Shown in pieces: positions 46,088 through 54,037 of a DNA stretch of 64,000 nucleotides. The translations under genes were made by a program, and so were the position numbers. Every line of letters starts with the position of its first letter. Within the stretch, counting starts at the first letter, position 1. Below the pieces are notes generated by a model. That model ran no database searches. It was not told the origin of the DNA and saw only the letters and a list, made by a program, of their open reading frames with translations. Origin of the DNA: Nocardioides lijunqiniae (GTDB lineage Bacteria > Actinomycetota > Actinomycetes > Propionibacteriales > Nocardioidaceae). The stretch covers positions 310,001-374,000 of the forward strand of contig NZ_JACJGM010000001.1 in NCBI RefSeq assembly GCF_015024225.1, given 5' to 3'.

Positions 46088-47665
46088 CTAGCGGTAGGCG
46101 CGGGCCGCGAGCTTCTGCCGCTGACCGTCGTCGCGCGACTTGCCCTGGCAGGAGAACGCCGTCCCGCGCCAGCACCGGAAGCGGCCGCTGGCGTTGACCA
46201 GCGTGACCTCGACGAAGGAGACGGTCGAGCGCGAGAACGGCACGGCTCGCTGGGCGTTGCCACGCGCGCCGGGGCGCACGACCTGCACCTTCTGCGTGCC
46301 GTTCTTGAAGAACGTCGTGATGACGGCGCGCGACCCGCGGGAGGCCGAGGCCAGGTCGAGCTTGACGCGCACCTTCCACCGGGGAGCGCGGAGCGCGGCG
46401 ACCGGGGTGAGCCGGTAGGTGGCGGAGCTCAGGTGGTTGAGGCGCACCTCGCGCCTGACCAGGCCGCGCGAGACCCGGGCGCGGCCCGCCAGGGGAGCGG
46501 CGCGGTAGGCGGCGCCCTCGGAGTAGGTCTTGCGCGGGCGCCGGTTGGCGGCGGAGAAGGTGCTGAACTCGCGCTGGGCGGAGGTGCCGCGCGCCTTCAG
46601 CACGCTGGAGACGGCCTGCCAGGAGTACTGGTTGCGCCGGGCCGGGCCGGAGCCGTCGGCGCGGCGCCACATGTCCCGGACGATGGTCGGCAGGCCCCCC
46701 TGCGTGCCCGGGAACCGCTCGCTGAGCCGACGGAAGAAGATCCAGACGCCGTAGTGGTAGCCGTTGTTGGGGTTGAAGCGGTCCATCGAGAGGCGGGGGC
46801 GGCGCAGCGGGCTGGCGGCGAGGTACTGGCGGTTGTCGTCGACGGAGTCGTAGACCTCGTCCTCGATCCAGGCGGCGGTCGCCTCGAGGAACCAGGCGTC
46901 CTCGGCGAAGTCGTAGGCGTACTGGACGGCGTGGAAGTACTCGTGCGCGACGGTCACCTGGAGGTTCTCGTCGGGGGTGTGGGCGGCGAACCCGGCCTCG
47001 GCGTAGTTGTTGTCGACCACGCAGTAGGCGTAGCGGTCGTACGGCGCCCGGAACGGCTTGCGCTCGTCGGTGGTGCAGTAGCCGTAGAGGCCGCGGTCGC
47101 CGATGTTGGCGATGTAGATGTCCGTGCGCGCGTCGCCGCCCCGCGTGCCGTCGGGCTTGGGGGCCTTGTAGCCGGCGGCGACGTAGCGGTTGTGCACCGA
47201 CGTCGTGGTCGCCAGCGTCTTCGCCGCCCACGCGTCGGTCGCGGCCTCGGGGCCGGCCTTCACGTAGTGCACGCAGACCACGGGGGAGCAGATCCTGGAG
47301 ACCGGGAAGGGGCCGTAGGTGTCGTCGTCGGACGGCGACGTGGGCCGGGCGAAGATCCGCTCCGCAGTCACGCGGTCGGCGCCCTCCAGCTCGTCGAGCC
47401 GCAGCGCGAGCTCGCGCAGGGCGAGCGTGGCGTCGACGTCCTCGTCACCCTCGCCCTCGAGGGCGTCCTCGGCGATGTCGAGCGCCTGCTCGGCCTCGGG
47501 GGAGGACACCTCGACGGGCGCGTCCTCGGCACCCTCCGCCGCGCTCTCAACGGCCGTGTCGTCCCGGTCGACGGCCCCTGCGCTCGGCGCCGCGAGGAGC
47601 GAGGCCAGGACGGCGAGGAGGGCCAGCAGGAGGACGGGTGCGCGGCGAGCGCTGAGGGGAGGCAC
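46088..47665 (-). CDS. Secreted MXAN_6640-type putative metalloprotease
   Basis: 525 residues. Signal peptide RRAPVLLLALLAVLASLLAAPSAGAV, an acidic helical propeptide-like region (about 35-100), then the zinc motif HEYFH (His241, Glu242, His245) followed by FLEATAAW with Glu261 as the probable third ligand (gluzincin-like). Paired cysteines (RICSPVVC, YGYC/YAYC) fit a secreted fold. The C-terminal 150 residues form a beta-rich domain ending FRCWRGTAFSCQG. The family is named for Myxococcus MXAN_6640 and is not biochemically characterised. It is followed by the hairpin at 46047. Confidence 0.8.
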   Translation of the reverse strand: MPPLSARRAPVLLLALLAVLASLLAAPSAGAVDRDDTAVESAAEGAEDAPVEVSSPEAEQALDIAEDALEGEGDEDVDATLALRELALRLDELEGADRVTAERIFARPTSPSDDDTYGPFPVSRICSPVVCVHYVKAGPEAATDAWAAKTLATTTSVHNRYVAAGYKAPKPDGTRGGDARTDIYIANIGDRGLYGYCTTDERKPFRAPYDRYAYCVVDNNYAEAGFAAHTPDENLQVTVAHEYFHAVQYAYDFAEDAWFLEATAAWIEDEVYDSVDDNRQYLAASPLRRPRLSMDRFNPNNGYHYGVWIFFRRLSERFPGTQGGLPTIVRDMWRRADGSGPARRNQYSWQAVSSVLKARGTSAQREFSTFSAANRRPRKTYSEGAAYRAAPLAGRARVSRGLVRREVRLNHLSSATYRLTPVAALRAPRWKVRVKLDLASASRGSRAVITTFFKNGTQKVQVVRPGARGNAQRAVPFSRSTVSFVEVTLVNASGRFRCWRGTAFSCQGKSRDDGQRQKLAARAYR

Positions 47666-47675
47666 CCGCGCGAGC

Positions 47676-48389
47676 CTACATGCGACGCAGGACGGCGGTG
47701 ACCTTGCCGAGGATGGTCGCGTGGGTGCCGTCGATGGGCTCGAACGCCTCGTTGTGCGGCAGCAGCCAGACCTGGCCGTCCTTGCGCTGCAGCGTCTTGA
47801 CGGTGGCCTCGCCGTCGATCAGCGCGGCGACGATCTCGCCGTTCTCGGCGGTCTGCTCGCGCTTGATCACGACGTAGTCGCCGTGGCAGATCGCGGCGTC
47901 GATCATCGACTCGCCGGAGACCTCGAGCAGGAAGAGCTCGCCCTCGCCCACCAGCTGGCGGGGCAGCGGGAAGACGTCCTGGAAGGTCTCCTCGGCCAGG
48001 ATCGGTCCGCCGGCCGCGATGCGGCCGAGCAGCGGCACGTTGGTGGGGGCCGGGGCGACGTCGCCGATGCCGGTCTCGTCGTACGACGACTCCTCGGCGC
48101 TGCTCATCGAGCGTCGGGCCGCCATCACCTCCGGGAGGAAGACCTCGAGCGCGCGCGGCCGGTTGGGGTCGCGCTTGAGGAAGCCCTTCTCCTCCAGCGT
48201 CTTGAGCTGGTGGGCCACGCTCGAGCTGCTGGTCAGCCCGACCGCCTGGCCGATCTCGCGCATGCTCGGGGGATAGCCCCGTCGCTCGATGCTGTCCTTG
48301 ATGGTCGCGAGCACGCGCAGCTGCCGGGGGGTGAGGCCCGTGGCGTCCGGGGGTCCGTCGGGGAGCTCGGTGACAGTCTTCTTGGCCAT
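47676..48389 (-). CDS. lexA: SOS response repressor LexA
   Basis: 237-residue repressor of DNA damage genes, inactivated by RecA-stimulated self-cleavage. N-terminal winged HTH ([34 protein letters not shown]...SVAHQL, about 19-62). The cleavage site is Ala126-Gly127 in RIAAGG. The catalytic dyad is Ser161 (SGESMID) and Lys198 (GEATVKTL). ATG 48389 is preferred to open frame reaching further upstream, which would run into the SOS boxes. It is divergent from the LysM gene with four SOS-box-like sites between, so both genes are under LexA control. Confidence 0.97.
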   Translation of the reverse strand: MAKKTVTELPDGPPDATGLTPRQLRVLATIKDSIERRGYPPSMREIGQAVGLTSSSSVAHQLKTLEEKGFLKRDPNRPRALEVFLPEVMAARRSMSSAEESSYDETGIGDVAPAPTNVPLLGRIAAGGPILAEETFQDVFPLPRQLVGEGELFLLEVSGESMIDAAICHGDYVVIKREQTAENGEIVAALIDGEATVKTLQRKDGQVWLLPHNEAFEPIDGTHATILGKVTAVLRRM

Positions 48390-48420
48390 GAGGTGAGGGT
48401 CCCACCATCGGCGGGTTTGT

Positions 48421-48436
48421 TCAAACACCTGTTCGA
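48421..48436. promoter_or_regulatory. lexA: SOS box 1 (LexA site)
   Basis: TCAAACACCTGTTCGA fits the actinobacterial TCGAAC-N4-GTTCGA operator with one change. It lies 31 bases upstream of the lexA start, a place suited to autorepression. Confidence 0.85.
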
Positions 48437-48468
48437 ACGGCGTGTCGCGCCCCCTCCCGCCGAGGCGT

Positions 48469-48484
48469 TCGAACATTTGTTCGT
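48469..48484. promoter_or_regulatory. lexA: SOS box 2 (LexA site)
   Basis: TCGAACATTTGTTCGT matches TCGAAC-N4-GTTCGA at 11 of 12 fixed positions. It is the best of the four sites and central in the divergent region. Confidence 0.88.
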
Positions 48485-48502
48485 CCAGGGTCTTGATTTC
48501 GT

Positions 48503-48518
48503 TCGAACACCTGATCTA
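48503..48518. promoter_or_regulatory. SOS box 3 (LexA site, half-degenerate)
   Basis: TCGAACACCTGATCTA has a perfect left half TCGAAC and a weakened right half (GATCTA for GTTCGA). It would be a weaker LexA site facing the LysM gene. Confidence 0.65.
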
Positions 48519-48537
48519 GTCTCGTACACATGTTCGA

Positions 48538-48553
48538 TCGAACGTCTGATCGA
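48538..48553. promoter_or_regulatory. SOS box 4 (LexA site) overlapping a GTTCGATCGAAC palindrome
   Basis: TCGAACGTCTGATCGA has a perfect left half and one change in the right half. Its left half is also the right half of a perfect 12-base palindrome GTTCGATCGAAC (48532-48543). It lies about 115 bases before the LysM gene start, close to a probable promoter. Confidence 0.75.
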
Positions 48554-48668
48554 GTGGGCCGCAATCGCCGCAGGATCGCTCGCCGATCTCCGGTGGGTGT
48601 CGGTGGCCACCGTTAGACCTTGCTCGACACATACCGAGGCTGACCGCCACTTCCCCAGGAGGTCCCAG

Positions 48669-49010
48669 ATGAGCACGATGACGTTGCACCGCCCGATCCC
48701 GCAGACCCGGCAGGCGAGCACGCTGCGCCTGACCCGTCGCGGCCGGCTCGTCGTGCTGCTCCTGGCTCTGGGCGTCGTCCTGGGTGTGGGCTTCGCCCTC
48801 GCCTCCGGCTCCGTGGCGACCCAGGAGGCCGGCACCCCCGAGCCCACCCGCGTGGTCATGGTCGGGGCCGGCGACACCCTGTGGGACATCGCCGCCGACG
48901 TGGACCCGGAAGGCGACACCCGCTCCACGATGGAGGAGATCACCCGCCTCAACGCGCTCGACTCGAGCATGGTCACGGTCGGCCAGCAGCTGATCGTGCC
49001 CGACGAGTAG
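48669..49010 (+). CDS. LysM-domain membrane protein, probable SOS-induced cell division inhibitor
   Basis: 113 residues: a short basic N-tail, one membrane helix (GRLVVLLLALGVVLGVGFAL, about 25-44) and a C-terminal extracytoplasmic LysM domain (VVMVGAGDTLWDIAADVDPEGDTRSTMEEITRLN...VTVGQQLIVP, about 62-111). The same small anchor-LysM gene is divergent from lexA in Mycobacterium (Rv2719c/ChiZ), Corynebacterium (DivS) and Bacillus (YneA), where it holds back division during DNA damage. Four SOS boxes upstream fit this. AGGAGG ends eight bases before ATG 48669. Followed by nrdR neighbours, as in Mycobacterium. Confidence 0.88.
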   Translation: MSTMTLHRPIPQTRQASTLRLTRRGRLVVLLLALGVVLGVGFALASGSVATQEAGTPEPTRVVMVGAGDTLWDIAADVDPEGDTRSTMEEITRLNALDSSMVTVGQQLIVPDE

Positions 49011-49066
49011 ACCCACACAGACTTCGTCAGCCGCCTCGACCCCGGCTGACGAGCCGGGGAAGACAG

Positions 49067-49095
49067 GGGGCGGGGCCACACGGTGGCCCCGCCCC
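49067..49095 (+). terminator. Terminator hairpin after the LysM gene
   Basis: Perfect 13-bp G+C stem GGGGCGGGGCCAC (49067-49079) with its complement (49083-49095) and a three-base loop, followed by TTG. It lies 56 bases after the LysM stop. Confidence 0.8.
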
Positions 49096-49135
49096 TTGCG
49101 GCATGGGGGAGTCCTCGCTGCGCTCGTCCTCCCTT

Positions 49136-49160
49136 GGGAGTACTCGCTGCGCGTACTCCC
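49136..49160. terminator. Hairpin at the 3' end of the small membrane protein gene
   Basis: GGGAGTAC (49136-49143) with its exact complement (49153-49160) around TCGCTGCGC. It is placed 27 bases beyond the stop of the minus-strand gene at 49188 and back to back with the LysM terminator, so the gap ends both convergent transcripts. Confidence 0.6.
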
Positions 49161-49187
49161 GGGCTCGTCGGGGGTGGCGGGGCTGTG

Positions 49188-49547
49188 TCAGCGGGCGGCG
49201 CGGCGGCCGCCGCCGGAGGGCGGGGCCGGGGTGGGCGTGTCGCTCGGGGCGGGCGGCGCCGAGGACCGGGTGAGGCCGAGGGCTCGCAGGATCCGGGCGA
49301 CGAGGATCAGGCCGAGGAACAGGCAGGCCACCGCGCCGACGGAGGCGAGCGCGAGGAACGCCCAGGCCTGCGAGTCGCCGCCGCGTGCCTCGGTGCCGAA
49401 GTCGATGGCGGCGTAGACCAGGTAGCCCCAGGCCAGGACGGCCGCGGTGACCCCGAGGGCGTAGGCCAGCAGCGCGGGCCGGAACCCGCGCTGGGGCTTG
49501 GCCCCCCGGCGCGACCCGGCACGCTTTCCCTGGCTCACGGGGGCCAT
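49188..49547 (-). CDS. Small two-helix membrane protein, unknown function
   Basis: 119 residues. A basic cytoplasmic N-terminus (SQGKRAGSRRGAKPQRG), two membrane helices (ALLAYALGVTAAVLAWGYLV at about 25-44 and ALASVGAVACLFLGLILVAR at about 66-85) separated by an acidic loop, and a Pro/Thr/Ser-rich tail ending in GGGRRAAR. I recognise no domain. It is convergent with the LysM gene and divergent from mug. Hydrophobicity pattern and codon use support a real gene. Confidence 0.7.
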   Translation of the reverse strand: MAPVSQGKRAGSRRGAKPQRGFRPALLAYALGVTAAVLAWGYLVYAAIDFGTEARGGDSQAWAFLALASVGAVACLFLGLILVARILRALGLTRSSAPPAPSDTPTPAPPSGGGRRAAR

Positions 49548-49632
49548 TGTGTCTGATGGACCGCTGCCCTCCTACCAGGACCCGCGGGCCGTCGGTGGGC
49601 ATCGCCCGCGCCCCAGCGGGCACCGGGGCGTC

Positions 49633-50142
49633 ATGGAGGTCCTCCCCGACATCGTCGGTCCCGCCCCGGTCGTCGTGTTCTGCGGCCTGGCCGGCGCCGA
49701 GAGCATCAAGAGCCGCGACCACTACTACGCCTCGCCCGGCAACAGCTTCTGGGAGTCCCTGCACCTCAGCGGCATGTCGCCACGGCGGCTGCGTCCGGAG
49801 GAGGGCGCCTCGGTGGTCGAGCTGGGGCTGGGCCTCACCGACCTGGTCGGCCACTGGGACCCGCGCTGGGTGGAGATCGACGAGCTCGCCGCCAAGGTGG
49901 AGCGCTGGGCGCCGGAGTGGCTGGCCTTCACCTCCAAGGGCGTCGCGCACGAGGCGGCCCGCGCCCTCAAGCGACCGAAAGTCGGGTTGGGCGCGGCGGA
50001 CTGGTACGTCGGGGAGAGCCAGGTCTTCGTGCTGCCGGGCACCAGCGGGGCCAACCAGCGTCGCGACTACGACGGTCGGCCCACCCGGATCGCGTGGTGG
50101 CGCGATCTCGCCGCACTCTCGGGCCTGGCCGCTCAGGAGTGA
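49633..50142 (+). CDS. mug: Mismatch-specific uracil/thymine-DNA glycosylase (Mug)
   Basis: 169 residues of the uracil-DNA glycosylase superfamily, Mug/TDG branch, which excises U or T mispaired with G. VVVFCGLAGAESIKSRDHYYASPGNSFWESLHLSG (about 11-45) has the family GxNPG-like loop in altered form (CGLAGAESI) and the NxFW segment. The second active-site loop is QVFVLPGTSGANQRR (NPSG type in E. coli, here GTSG). ATG 49633 is chosen to match family length; GTG 49549 would add 28 residues of unconserved sequence. It neighbours lexA and nrdR, in keeping with DNA repair. Confidence 0.8.
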   Translation: MEVLPDIVGPAPVVVFCGLAGAESIKSRDHYYASPGNSFWESLHLSGMSPRRLRPEEGASVVELGLGLTDLVGHWDPRWVEIDELAAKVERWAPEWLAFTSKGVAHEAARALKRPKVGLGAADWYVGESQVFVLPGTSGANQRRDYDGRPTRIAWWRDLAALSGLAAQE

Positions 50143-50261
50143 CGCGCGGCCGGTCCGGACCGGCTCACCCCTGCTGACCTGCGTGAACGCCGCCTGCTGG
50201 AGCCGGTCCGCGGCAATTCCGCGGACCCCCTTGCGTGCCGCGGCGGCCGGGGCGTACGCTT

Positions 50262-50277
50262 CCACAACATCTAGTAG
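50262..50277. promoter_or_regulatory. NrdR box 1
   Basis: CCACAACATCTAGTAG matches the known NrdR consensus ACACWATATNTWGTGT at about 12 of 16 positions. Its CATCTAGT core starts 31 bases before the same core in box 2, three helical turns, the spacing used by tandem NrdR sites. Confidence 0.75.
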
Positions 50278-50291
50278 TTACAACGATGTAG

Positions 50292-50300
50292 TTATCCACA
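50292..50300 (+). promoter_or_regulatory. DnaA box (exact) overlapping NrdR box 2
   Basis: TTATCCACA is a perfect DnaA box. It overlaps the left half of NrdR box 2 (50293-50308), so the two proteins could not bind at the same time. Confidence 0.7.
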
Positions 50301-50308
50301 TCTAGTGC
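50293..50308. promoter_or_regulatory. NrdR box 2
   Basis: TATCCACATCTAGTGC keeps the CATCTAGT core and the CTAGTG right half of the NrdR consensus (about 10 of 16). It is paired with box 1. Confidence 0.68.
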
Positions 50309-50366
50309 ACAGGCCGCAGGGTCCCCGCACACAGTTTCAGCGGGATGACGCACAGTTCCGCGGTTG

Positions 50367-50375
50367 TTATCCACA
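50367..50375 (+). promoter_or_regulatory. DnaA box (exact)
   Basis: A second perfect TTATCCACA, 75 bases downstream of the first in the same orientation, 58 bases before the nrdR start. A near match TTCTCCACA follows at 50388-50396. Confidence 0.65.
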
Positions 50376-50432
50376 GTGGAGAGCTCGTTCTCCACAGTCT
50401 GCAGCACGGTCACCACCCGAGAGGAGGACCCG

Positions 50433-50939
50433 ATGCACTGCCCGTACTGCCGCAGCACCGACACCCGGGTCCTCGACTCACGGGTGTCCGACGACGGCTG
50501 CTCCATCCGCCGCCGACGTACGTGCTCGGCCGAGAGCGGGGGCTGCGGCAAGCGCTTCACGACCGTGGAGCAGATGCAGCTGACCGTGCTCAAGCGCTCC
50601 GGCGCCACGGAGCCGTTCACCCGCGACAAGGCGATCTCCGGCGTCCGCAAGGCGTGCAAGGGTCGTCCCGTCACCGAGGACGCGCTGGCCCGCCTGGGCC
50701 AGGCCGTCGAGGACGCCCTGCGTCTGTCCGGTGCCGCCGAGATCCCGGCCCACGAGGTCGGCCTCGCGATCCTGCAGCCTCTCCGTGAGCTGGACGAGGT
50801 GGCCTACCTCCGCTTCGCCAGCGTCTACCGCGCCTTCGAGTCGGCCGACGACTTCGAGGACGAGATCGCCAGCCTGCGCGCTGAGCGAGCCGTCCCGGAC
50901 TCCCCGGCCGCGCTCGCCCACTCAGCCCCCAGCGGCTGA
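50433..50939 (+). CDS. nrdR: Ribonucleotide reductase repressor NrdR
   Basis: 168-residue zinc-ribbon/ATP-cone repressor that senses ATP and dATP and represses ribonucleotide reductase genes. The zinc ribbon starts MHCPYC (Cys3, Cys6); the second knuckle is C-x6-C (Cys31, Cys38 in [14 protein letters not shown]) in place of the usual Cxx[42 protein letters not shown] (start of the ATP cone, about 50-78), [27 protein letters not shown] and the short tail follow the family. GAGGAGG fixes the ATG. It is followed by nrdJ, its target. Confidence 0.95.
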   Translation: MHCPYCRSTDTRVLDSRVSDDGCSIRRRRTCSAESGGCGKRFTTVEQMQLTVLKRSGATEPFTRDKAISGVRKACKGRPVTEDALARLGQAVEDALRLSGAAEIPAHEVGLAILQPLRELDEVAYLRFASVYRAFESADDFEDEIASLRAERAVPDSPAALAHSAPSG

Positions 50940-50947
50940 CCCAGAAC

Positions 50948-50983
50948 CGCCCGGCAGGTCGTGGGGAAGCGGCCTGCCGGGCG
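50948..50983 (+). terminator. Hairpin between nrdR and nrdJ
   Basis: Perfect 11-bp stem CGCCCGGCAGG (50948-50958) with its complement (50973-50983), 14-base loop, no T-run. It starts nine bases after the nrdR stop. It could lower or protect transcription into nrdJ, which begins 96 bases further on. Confidence 0.7.
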
Positions 50984-51079
50984 CACCAATCGTCGAGCAC
51001 CAGCCCACCCGGGGCTGTCGGTGCTCCCAGCTTGACTAGAAGCAGCCCTCCACCCGCACCAGGAAGCACGAGGAGAACC

Positions 51080-54022
51080 ATGACCGAGACCGTCAGCGGC
51101 ACGAGCAGGGGCGCGGGAGACACCGTCTTCGGCAAGCGCCTCACCATGGAGCGCGTCTTCAGCACCGAGGGTGTCCACCCCTACGACGAGCTCACCTGGG
51201 AGCGCCGCGACGTCGTCCAGACCAACTGGAAGACCGGCGCCACGGTCTTCGAGCAGCGCGGGGTCGAGTACCCCGACTTCTGGTCGGTCAACGCCAGCAC
51301 CATCGTCACGACCAAGTACTTCCGCGGCGCCGTCGGCTCCGACGCCCGCGAGTGGAGCCTCAAGCAGCTCATCGACCGGATCGTGAAGACCTACACGAAG
51401 GCCGGTCTCGACCACGGCTACTTCGCCACCGACGGTGACGCCGAGGTCTTCGAGCACGAGCTGACCTGGCTGCTCGTGCACCAGTACTTCTCCTTCAACT
51501 CCCCGGTGTGGTTCAACGTCGGCACGCCCTCGCCGCAGCAGGTGTCGGCCTGCTTCATCCTGTCGGTCGACGACTCGATGGACTCGATCCTCAACTGGTA
51601 CAAGGAGGAGGGCTTCATCTTCAAGGGCGGCTCCGGCGCCGGCCTCAACCTCTCCCGCATCCGCTCCTCCAAGGAGCTGCTGTCCTCCGGCGGCACGGCC
51701 TCGGGCCCCGTCTCCTTCATGCGCGGCGCCGACGCCTCCGCCGGCACCATCAAGTCGGGCGGCGCCACGCGTCGTGCGGCCAAGATGGTCGTCCTGGACG
51801 TCGACCACCCCGACATCGTCGAGTTCGTCGAGACCAAGGCGCGCGAGGAGGACAAGATCCGCGCCCTGCGCGACGCCGGCTTCGACATGGATCTCGGTGG
51901 CGCCGACATCACCTCGGTCCAGTACCAGAACGCCAACAACTCCGTCCGCGTGAGCGACGAGTTCATGCGCGCGGTCGAGGACGGCACCGACTTCGCCCTG
52001 CGCGGCCGCAAGAACGGCGAGGTCATCGAGATGATCGACGCCCGCGAGCTCTTCACCAAGATCTCCAAGGCCGCCTGGGAGTGCGCCGACCCCGGCCTGC
52101 AGTACGACGACACGATCAACGACTGGCACACCAACCCCGAGACCGGCCGCATCACCGCGTCCAACCCGTGCTCGGAGTACATGTCGCTCGACAACTCCTC
52201 GTGCAACCTCGCCTCGCTGAACCTGCTCAAGTTCCTCAAGGACGACGACACCTTCGACGCGCCGCTGTTCGCCAAGGCCGTCGAGTTCATCATCACCGCG
52301 ATGGACATCTCGATCTGCTTCGCCGACTTCCCGACCGAGCCGATCGGCCAGACCACCCGCGACTACCGCCAGCTGGGCATCGGCTACGCCAACCTCGGCG
52401 CGCTGCTCATGGCCATGGGCCTGGGCTACGACTCCGACGGCGGCCGCGCGATGGCCGCGACCATCACCTCGCTGATGACCGGTCAGTCCTACAAGCGCTC
52501 GGCCGAGCTCGCCGCGATCGTCGGCCCCTACGCCGGCTACGCCCGCAACGCCGAGGCCCACAAGCGGGTCATGCGCAAGCACCAGGCCGCCAACGACACG
52601 ATCCGCACCCTCGGGATCGTCGACAGCCAGGTGCACCGCCTCGCCACGCAGGCCTGGGCCGACGTCCAGGAGCTGGGTGCGGTCAACGGCTTCCGCAACG
52701 CGCAGGCCTCCGTGCTCGCGCCCACCGGCACCATCGGCTTCATGATGGACTGCGACACGACCGGCATCGAGCCGGACTTCTCGCTGGTCAAGTTCAAGAA
52801 GCTCGTCGGCGGCGGCTCGATGCAGATCGTCAACCAGACCATCCCGCGCGCCCTGCGCAAGATGGGCTACGTCGGCGAGCAGGTCGAGGCGATCGTCCAC
52901 TACATCGCCGAGCACGGCCACGTCATCGACGCCCCCGGCCTCAAGCAGGAGCACTACGAGGTCTTCGACACCGCCATGGGTGCCCGCTCGCTCAAGCCGA
53001 TGGGCCACGTCCGGATGATGGCGGCCTGCCAGCCGTTCCTCTCCGGCGCCATCTCCAAGACGGTCAACCTCCCCGAGACCGCCACGGTCGAGGAGATCGA
53101 GGACATCTACCTGCAGTCGTGGAAGCTGGGCCTCAAGGCCACCGCCGTCTACCGCGACAACTGCAAGGTCGGCCAGCCGCTCTCCGGCGGCAAGGGCGAC
53201 AACAAGGGCCAGGACTCCAACACCAGCAAGGTGGAGGAGGAGGTCGCCGAGGCGACCAAGGTGATCGAGAAGATCGTCTACGCCCCGGTCCGCAAGCGCC
53301 TGCCCAAGTCGCGCCTGTCGCGCACCACGTCGTTCACCGTCGGCGGTGCCGAGGGCTACCTCACCTCCGGTGCGCACGACGACGGTCAGCTCGGCGAGGT
53401 GTTCCTCAAGCTCGGCAAGCAGGGCTCCACGCTCGCCGGCGTCATGGACGCCTTCTCGATCGCGGTCTCCATCGGCCTCCAGTACGGCGTGCCGCTCGAG
53501 ACCTACGTCGCGAAGTTCACCAACCTGCGCTTCGAGCCGGCCGGTCTCACCGACGACCCGGACGTCCGCATGGCCCAGTCCCTGATGGACTACGTCTGGC
53601 GCCGCCTGGCCCTGGACTATCTGTCCTTCGAGGAGCGCTCCGCGATGGGCATCTACTCCGCCGACGAGCGTCAGCGTCACCTCGAGACCGGCTCCTACGA
53701 GCTCGTCGAGGAGACCGGCTCCGCCTCGGAGCTCATCGAGGAGGGTTCGGTGGTTGAGGAGGTTGCGAAGCAACCGTCTCGAAATCCCGAGACCGTGGAG
53801 GGTCAGGTCGTCGAGACCAAGGACTCCAAGGGCGCCGAGCAGCGCGAGGTCCCCGCGACGATCCACTCCGGCCAGGAGGCCCACACCTCCGCCGAGCTCC
53901 TCGAGAAGCTCACCGGCACCGCGGTCGACTCCCCGCTCTGCATGACCTGCGGCACCAAGATGCGTCCCGCCGGCTCCTGCTACGTCTGCGAGGGCTGCGG
54001 CTCCACCAGCGGCTGCAGCTGA
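51080..54022 (+). CDS. nrdJ: Vitamin B12-dependent (class II) ribonucleoside-diphosphate reductase
   Basis: 980 residues. Reduces ribonucleotides to deoxyribonucleotides using adenosylcobalamin, with no need for oxygen. FNSPVWFNVG and SACFILSVDDSMDSI (first active-site Cys), GGSGAGLNLSRIRSS, NPCSEYMSLDNSSCNLASLN (radical Cys in PCSE with Asn and Glu), VLAPTGTIGFMMDCDTTGIEPDFSLVKFK form the barrel. A TSCPD domain follows at about 745-845. The tail ends in CMTCGTKMRPAGSCYVCEGC, redox/zinc cysteines. Residues about 890-903 (SVVEEVAKQPSRNP) are written by a palindromic repeat. ATG 51080 follows GAGGAGAA. No B12 riboswitch seen upstream. Confidence 0.95.
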   Translation: MTETVSGTSRGAGDTVFGKRLTMERVFSTEGVHPYDELTWERRDVVQTNWKTGATVFEQRGVEYPDFWSVNASTIVTTKYFRGAVGSDAREWSLKQLIDRIVKTYTKAGLDHGYFATDGDAEVFEHELTWLLVHQYFSFNSPVWFNVGTPSPQQVSACFILSVDDSMDSILNWYKEEGFIFKGGSGAGLNLSRIRSSKELLSSGGTASGPVSFMRGADASAGTIKSGGATRRAAKMVVLDVDHPDIVEFVETKAREEDKIRALRDAGFDMDLGGADITSVQYQNANNSVRVSDEFMRAVEDGTDFALRGRKNGEVIEMIDARELFTKISKAAWECADPGLQYDDTINDWHTNPETGRITASNPCSEYMSLDNSSCNLASLNLLKFLKDDDTFDAPLFAKAVEFIITAMDISICFADFPTEPIGQTTRDYRQLGIGYANLGALLMAMGLGYDSDGGRAMAATITSLMTGQSYKRSAELAAIVGPYAGYARNAEAHKRVMRKHQAANDTIRTLGIVDSQVHRLATQAWADVQELGAVNGFRNAQASVLAPTGTIGFMMDCDTTGIEPDFSLVKFKKLVGGGSMQIVNQTIPRALRKMGYVGEQVEAIVHYIAEHGHVIDAPGLKQEHYEVFDTAMGARSLKPMGHVRMMAACQPFLSGAISKTVNLPETATVEEIEDIYLQSWKLGLKATAVYRDNCKVGQPLSGGKGDNKGQDSNTSKVEEEVAEATKVIEKIVYAPVRKRLPKSRLSRTTSFTVGGAEGYLTSGAHDDGQLGEVFLKLGKQGSTLAGVMDAFSIAVSIGLQYGVPLETYVAKFTNLRFEPAGLTDDPDVRMAQSLMDYVWRRLALDYLSFEERSAMGIYSADERQRHLETGSYELVEETGSASELIEEGSVVEEVAKQPSRNPETVEGQVVETKDSKGAEQREVPATIHSGQEAHTSAELLEKLTGTAVDSPLCMTCGTKMRPAGSCYVCEGCGSTSGCS
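53749..53787 (+). repeat. Palindromic repeat family, copy 4, in frame inside nrdJ
   Basis: GGTGGTTGAGGA, stem GGTTGC-gaa-GCAACC (53761-53775), GTCTCGAAATCC. Same constant flanks as the intergenic copies at 8559 and 25980, different stem sequence. It adds 13 codons in frame to a charged linker between the TSCPD domain and the cysteine tail. Confidence 0.88.
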
Positions 54023-54037
54023 TCGACTGAGACGAGG

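Larger units (their letters stand above)
50143..50432. promoter_or_regulatory. nrdR promoter region with NrdR and DnaA boxes
   Basis: 290 bases without a gene, much of it AT-richer than the surroundings from about 50260 on. It contains two NrdR-box-like sites, two exact and one near DnaA box (listed separately), and ends in GAGGAGG nine bases before the nrdR ATG at 50433. Confidence 0.8.

Noticed and set aside
50940..51079. Adenosylcobalamin riboswitch before nrdJ
   Set aside because: The gap is only 140 bases and I find no B12-box; class II genes with their own cofactor often lack one.
53749..53787. Frameshift or sequencing artefact in nrdJ
   Set aside because: The reading frame stays open on both sides and the inserted unit matches repeats elsewhere in the window.
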